The notes under the pieces: generated by a model
Databases searched by the model: none
What the model was told of the DNA's origin: nothing
Seen by the model: the letters and a program-made list of their open reading frames with translations, nothing else
Shown: piece after piece, positions 60,282 through 64,000 of the stretch
How positions within the stretch are numbered: the stretch's first letter is position 1
How the letters are laid out: the number at the start of each line of letters is the position of its first letter
DNA from: DRTC01 sp964521025
Lineage (GTDB): Bacteria > Cloacimonadota > Cloacimonadia > Cloacimonadales > TCS61
DNA length: 64,000 bases
Assembly (NCBI GenBank): GCA_964521025.1
Contig: CAZFPK010000007.1
Coordinates: 1 to 64,000, forward strand
Direction of reading: 5' to 3'
Made by a program: the position numbers and the translations under genes

Positions 60282-60548
60282 TATTCATTATTATCAGGAT
60301 ACTTCCGTCATTCGGATCATTCAATGAGGACCAGAGACAATTGTAAAGAGAATGATCTGGCGATTCAAATAATAGGAACTCGACATGAAATGAATTTGCG
60401 TAGTATAAAAAAATGCTTATTTTATTAAGCACAATTGATTAGTCAAATATACATTTCTTGATTTCAGACCACTAAATTATTTGCTGATATTCTTCTTTTA
60501 AATATTTTTTATTTTTCGTATCTTACTTGAAAATAAGAAGTTAAGCAC

Positions 60549-60935
60549 ATCGATTGGAGTTGTTTTAAGCGATAAAAATTATTTGGTACATCATTTGCGA
60601 TTATGATAAAACGGATAGAGTGAAAATTTAAAAATAGGAGGAAAGAAAAATGAAAAAAATTATCACTTTAGTTGTAGTAATGTTAGTCGTTGGACTGACA
60701 AATGTAGTAATGGCAGGTGATGTGGAAACACATGATGGAACAAATATCGGCGGAACAGTTCCTTTTTGCGCTAGTTGGGATTTAGTCGAACCAAACAGTA
60801 ATGCTTTTTCTGATGTTGACATTTCTGTTTATGATTCAGACTTTTTGGAAGTTACTGAATTAATTAAAATAGCAGATTTTGATTGTAACACAAAGTTCAA
60901 AATTACTGCTACTAAAACCGGTTGGACTCTTCCTG
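60549..60935 (+). repeat. 387-bp perfect direct repeat, copy 2
   Basis: Second copy of 59527-59913. The boundary at 60935 falls in the codon after the WTLP motif. Confidence 0.92.
60584..60598 (+). promoter_or_regulatory. Sigma-54 promoter (-24/-12), copy 2
   Basis: Same TGGTACATCATTTGC element, 52 nt before the leader end and 66 nt before ATG 60650. The sequence further upstream is homologous to that before copy 1 but diverged. It keeps palindromes such as TGCTTA/TAAGCA (about 60413-60430) that could bind the activator. Confidence 0.85.
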
Positions 60936-61249
60936 CTCATTACAACCAGAATGACGGTAACAAAAGAACTAATGGTAGCGATACTGATTTTGGACTTAAA
61001 ATTGATATTGTTAACCCCGGTTATGAATCTGATGGTTTAACTGCTATTAATGGCTATGGAAATGGTTATTATATAACGACTTCCGGTTCAGACATTCTTA
61101 AAGGCGGAAAAGTTGGTGAAGGAGTTGGTCATGGTGTTGAAAATGCTGCTTGTAATATTCATGGTGGAATCTTGATGGATTGGGCAACTGATATTGTCGG
61201 AAACTATTCATTAACAGTTACCTTGACCATAAGCGAATTGAATGAGTAA
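60650..61249 (+). CDS. Secreted tandem surface-type protein B
   Basis: A 199-aa paralogue of protein A with the same signal peptide and identical residues 1-95. The C-terminal half differs (AHYNQNDGNKRTNGSDTDFGL against DNYHQEDGSKKANGSDGDFLL), while ILKGGKVGEG, GHGVEN, MDWATDIVGNY and TLTISE are kept. This suggests a constant half for export or assembly and a variable half for contacts. Own sigma-54 promoter, own terminator. No family is recognised. Confidence 0.75.
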   Translation: MKKIITLVVVMLVVGLTNVVMAGDVETHDGTNIGGTVPFCASWDLVEPNSNAFSDVDISVYDSDFLEVTELIKIADFDCNTKFKITATKTGWTLPAHYNQNDGNKRTNGSDTDFGLKIDIVNPGYESDGLTAINGYGNGYYITTSGSDILKGGKVGEGVGHGVENAACNIHGGILMDWATDIVGNYSLTVTLTISELNE

Positions 61250-61267
61250 TATTTGTTTTAGAAATGG

Positions 61268-61300
61268 ATGGAGCAATTATGATATTGCTCCATTTTTTTT
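61268..61300 (+). terminator. Intrinsic terminator after surface protein B
   Basis: ATGGAGCAAT (61268-61277), loop TATGAT, ATTGCTCCAT (61284-61293), then a T run to 61300. Confidence 0.88.
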
Positions 61301-61480
61301 GAACAGAATTAGCTTATATTAAAAATCTTCATTGACTTTTTTTATCAATTATGTGTTTTGTAACACGAAATATTGAAGCTTTAAAAAGTTAAATATGAGG
61401 GAATATTAAAATTAGTAATTTGTTGTTTTGATGATATATAAATACTATTTGGAAAATAATCTTACAGATAAGGAGCGAGC

Positions 61481-62302
61481 ATGAAAGTTTCAAAAAAAAT
61501 TTCTTTAGTCTTCATCTTTTTTATCATTTTCATAGGAACAGTATTCGGAACATTTACTGTGGCACCTATGCGTATAGAATTTCAGGTCGATAAAAATAAT
61601 TCGGGGAATAGTTCCATAACTGTCAATAATACCGGTGAAAAACCTGTTTCAGTTAAAATTTATGTAAAAGATTTTAAAAGAGAACCGAATGGAATAGAAT
61701 CCGAACGGGATATTGGATCCATTCCACGCTCATGTTCTAACTGGATATCGGTCTCTCCGAAAACTATGGATTTGGAACCGGGAGAGAGAAAAAATGTAAA
61801 AATTACCATAATCGTACCGGAGAATGTAGAAGGTTCTTATTGGTCGATGATCTATGTAGAGCAGACATCCAAGCCTATACCCAAAAAAAGAGAAGGTCTG
61901 GGTTATTCTTTTGAAGTCGGAGTGAAAGCAAGATGGGCTATTAGAGTCATAGAAAATATTCCGGGAGTTTATGAAAAAAGTGCTGAAATAACCAATGTTA
62001 CAGTTTCTGATTTAGAGAAAGATACACTCTTTATCTTGAATACACAAATCGAGAATTTTGGAAAAACTATTATCAAATGTAATGGTTGGATCGAAATCAG
62101 AGACGAATTCGGAGAAACTATCGATAAGATCGAAATGAACAATTTTACAGTTTATCCGGATGGAAAAAGGATTATTAAGACAGATATTCCAACCATCCTG
62201 AAACCCGGAGAATATTCTGCTCTGGTTGTGATCGATTATGAAGCCGAATTCTTGATTGCTGGGGAGGTTTTTTTTGAAATTCCTGAAAAAAAATCGGAAT
62301 AA
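61481..62302 (+). CDS. PapD-like periplasmic chaperone-type protein
   Basis: A 273-aa exported protein. Signal peptide 1-23, then an immunoglobulin-like domain opening TFTVAPMRIEFQVDKNNSGNSSITVNNTGEKPVSVKIYVKDF, the typical first strands of PapD/FimC-type chaperones and of fn3-like DUF916 domains. A SPKTMDLEPGERKNVKITI strand and an IYVEQTS strand follow, then a second beta domain. This fits a chaperone that stabilises surface subunits such as the proteins at 59628 and 60650. No usher is seen yet. It has AAGGAG and is the first gene of a four-gene run. Confidence 0.6.
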   Translation: MKVSKKISLVFIFFIIFIGTVFGTFTVAPMRIEFQVDKNNSGNSSITVNNTGEKPVSVKIYVKDFKREPNGIESERDIGSIPRSCSNWISVSPKTMDLEPGERKNVKITIIVPENVEGSYWSMIYVEQTSKPIPKKREGLGYSFEVGVKARWAIRVIENIPGVYEKSAEITNVTVSDLEKDTLFILNTQIENFGKTIIKCNGWIEIRDEFGETIDKIEMNNFTVYPDGKRIIKTDIPTILKPGEYSALVVIDYEAEFLIAGEVFFEIPEKKSE

Positions 62303-62792
62303 ATTTCTTCTAACTTTAATATTTTTTTTATTCTGTATTTATTATCTTCTTCCGAAAAATCTATTTGGAGATGAATATAAATCCTTTGATATAGAATTAT
62401 CAATTCCGCAGATCCAGAAATTAGCTATCATAGAATCAAGAACTTTCCCGGAAATTATTCCTGTGGATATAAATAAAGGTTATGCGGAACTATTAGCTGC
62501 AGTTACAATTTCGTTCAGCAGCAATGTTCCCTGGCAGATTGTTATTCTTTCTCCTCAAAAAAATCTCTATAAGTCTGCAGGAAAATATAAACCAATCGAA
62601 CATTTTTTATGGTCGTCAGGCTCGAATGATTATCAACCTGTTACTTCCGGATTTGGTTTAGTTTCTGAAGGAAAAAAGGGTGTCAAAGAACAACGAATAA
62701 CAATAAATTACAGATTGAAATTAAACTGGGAAGATGCAGTTCCCGGAGACTGGCAGTTCAAACCGGAATTCAGGATAATAAACAAGAATTAA
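62274..62792 (+). CDS. Exported protein of unknown function, follows the PapD-like gene
   Basis: A 172-aa protein with a basic start (KFLKKNRNK), a signal peptide or membrane anchor (FLLTLIFFLFCIYYLL) and a beta-rich mature part (YKSFDIELSIPQIQKLAI, WQIVILSPQKN, GDWQFKPEFRI). I choose TTG 62274 because GGAGG at 62263-62267 lies 6 nt before it. The frame opens earlier at 62256. It overlaps the previous gene by 29 nt, indicating coupled translation. No family is recognised. Confidence 0.6.
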   Translation: MKFLKKNRNKFLLTLIFFLFCIYYLLPKNLFGDEYKSFDIELSIPQIQKLAIIESRTFPEIIPVDINKGYAELLAAVTISFSSNVPWQIVILSPQKNLYKSAGKYKPIEHFLWSSGSNDYQPVTSGFGLVSEGKKGVKEQRITINYRLKLNWEDAVPGDWQFKPEFRIINKN

Positions 62793-62797
62793 ATCTC

Positions 62798-63334
62798 ATG
62801 AAAAAAAAGATGATCCCGGCTCTCATTTTCATTTTTATCATATATCAATCGGTTGTTTTGGGAGAAAATGAGAAAATTGAATTTAATCGCTTCAAATTAA
62901 GCTTTCCTGCTCCAAACTCCAAAGACCTTGATCAAGGATTTCTCGAGATAAATTACAATCAGGGATTTCCGGATCTAATAATCCAGACAACCCTTAAGAA
63001 AGGATGGAAAGGAGATCTTTTTGTCAGGACAGACCAACCATTTTTCTCTCCGATAAATTATCAAAAACCGTGCCAGGATTTATTGTGGAAGTTAAGTTCA
63101 GAACCAGAGAAGAACTTTCAGCCGTTAGATTTATCAAAACAGTTGATTGTTTCCGCTATTTCTTCTACTGAAATCGAACTCGATTTTCGGATGATATTAG
63201 ATTGGACGGATTTTCCTGCAAATTATTACATCTCAATAATTTTCAGCCTGGAAACGGAGGATATCCCGGACCGTAAAAAAGAGACCAAATTAAAGAAAAA
63301 TGATTCAGGTTCCAATCCTTCATTAAATGAATAA
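62798..63334 (+). CDS. Exported protein of unknown function, paralogue-like to the previous
   Basis: A 178-aa protein with a signal peptide (MIPALIFIFIIYQSVVLG) and a beta-rich body (FNRFKLSFPAPNSKDLDQGFLEINYNQGFPDLIIQT, WKGDLFVRTDQPFF, LDFRMILDWTDFPANYYISIIFSLE). Its size, position and final strand arrangement (a W-D-x-P segment before the last strand) parallel the preceding 172-aa protein, so the two may be diverged duplicates. It lies 5 nt downstream, in the same operon. Confidence 0.6.
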   Translation: MKKKMIPALIFIFIIYQSVVLGENEKIEFNRFKLSFPAPNSKDLDQGFLEINYNQGFPDLIIQTTLKKGWKGDLFVRTDQPFFSPINYQKPCQDLLWKLSSEPEKNFQPLDLSKQLIVSAISSTEIELDFRMILDWTDFPANYYISIIFSLETEDIPDRKKETKLKKNDSGSNPSLNE

Positions 63335-63343
63335 TTCTAATTA

Positions 63344-64000
63344 ATGCAAAAAAAATTATTTTTTTTAGTATTTTTTTTTCTATCCATCCCTATTTTTTCT
63401 GAGGGAAAAATTTCTTCTCAACCAGTTTCAAAGATTGATATTGAAATAAAAATTCCTCCCGAGCGAATGATCGAACCTAATTCTTTTCCTGCTTTTGTTT
63501 TTCCCATCTATAATAATTCCGATAAATCCTATGACCTCGATTTCGAATTTTTAATTCCGGAAAATTGGAAAATATTTTCCCAAAAAGTTCCATCCCAAAT
63601 CGAACCTCAAGGAAAAGAAAAAGTTCGCTTAACTGTCGTTGTTCCCAAAGAAGCAAGAGCAGATACGATTCACCAAATTGTCTTAATCTTAGAACATGAT
63701 AAATTTTCAGCAACTGCAAAAGCAAAAATAAAAATTAAAGCTAAACCTTCTTTTAAAGTTGTTTCACTACTCGATGAGAAAAAAATAATTCCCGGAAAAA
63801 CCGAGAATCTGGATTTTCTGATCATGAATAATGGAAATGTATTAGATACTTTAGTGATTAATACGGAAATTCCTCCTGAATGGGATCTCTTAAAGTCTAT
63901 CGATAAATTAATTTTGAAACCACAACAAAAAAGAAATATAAGTTTAACTTTTAAAACACCCAAAAAAATAAAACCGGAAACTGAAGAAACAATCCGTTTA
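63344..64000 (+). CDS. Large exported protein with NEW3/CARDB-like domains (partial)
   Basis: The frame starts at ATG 63344, 9 nt after the previous stop, and runs open to the window edge (219 codons). Signal peptide QKKLFFLVFFFLSIPIFS. The rest consists of Ig-like repeats: PERMIEPNSFPAFVFPIYNNSDKSYDLDFEFLIPENWKIFSQ, then a second one beginning KVVSLLDEKKIIPGKTENLDFLIMNNGNVLDTLVI. Such NEW3/CARDB modules are common in large surface or outer-membrane assembly proteins. A following barrel or usher domain cannot be excluded because the gene is cut. Confidence 0.65.
   Translation, partial: MQKKLFFLVFFFLSIPIFSEGKISSQPVSKIDIEIKIPPERMIEPNSFPAFVFPIYNNSDKSYDLDFEFLIPENWKIFSQKVPSQIEPQGKEKVRLTVVVPKEARADTIHQIVLILEHDKFSATAKAKIKIKAKPSFKVVSLLDEKKIIPGKTENLDFLIMNNGNVLDTLVINTEIPPEWDLLKSIDKLILKPQQKRNISLTFKTPKKIKPETEETIRL

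Overview
The window looks like a chromosome segment of an uncultured Gram-negative bacterium of the FCB group, most likely Candidatus Cloacimonadota or a close relative. The evidence is A/T-rich DNA, an LptD outer-membrane protein, type IX secretion (T9SS/FlgD-like) C-terminal sorting domains on two secreted proteins, a C25 (gingipain-like) protease, a two-subunit glycine decarboxylase P-protein (gcvPA/gcvPB), and many short palindromic or phrase-like intergenic repeats. The phylum is inferred from gene content only. I see no rRNA, tRNA or CRISPR array.

Layout. 1-6.4 kb: a structured non-coding leader, a C25 protease, a nucleotide-sugar dehydrogenase and an LPP20-like lipoprotein. 6.5-7.3 kb: a VapBC-like toxin-antitoxin pair. 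7.3-15.5 kb: housekeeping and cell-surface genes (S4 protein, GHL10 hydrolase, xseA, nitroreductase, T9SS cargo, obgE, dprA). 15.6-19.9 kb: a defence-type locus with a DUF3800 gene broken by an in-frame stop and a 1166-aa type IIG restriction-modification enzyme. 19.9-29.4 kb: rph, lepB, a broken Rpn nuclease, hemW carrying an in-frame repeat, a chelatase-like AAA+/VWA pair, a periplasmic protein and ribosomal protein S1. 29.5-39 kb, minus strand: DUF6765 with two small membrane proteins, a frameshifted VOC protein, gcvPB and gcvPA separated by a DUF559 nuclease cassette with inverted repeats, a TSUP permease, DUF2461 and adenine deaminase. 39-49.4 kb: lptD, gmhB, two EEP-fold hydrolases flanking a T9SS subtilisin, and two DUF4143 ATPases.

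The two most interesting regions are at the right. At 49.7-53.4 kb lies a complete diversity-generating retroelement (DGR): a secreted PEGA/formylglycine-generating-enzyme-fold target whose last 39 codons contain the variable repeat, an Avd accessory protein, a YMDD reverse transcriptase and a 110-bp template repeat. All 17 template/variable mismatches fall on template adenines, the hallmark of DGR mutagenic retrohoming.

At 58.0-64.0 kb lies an apparent sigma-54 circuit. An NtrC-type response regulator is followed by two tandem secreted-protein genes, each with the same perfectly spaced -24/-12 promoter. Their promoters and first 95 codons are identical over 387 bp and their second halves diverge abruptly. 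A run of four exported genes follows (a PapD-like protein, two small proteins and a large NEW3-like protein cut by the window edge). I read this as a regulated surface-fibre or surface-coat system that I cannot match to a named one.
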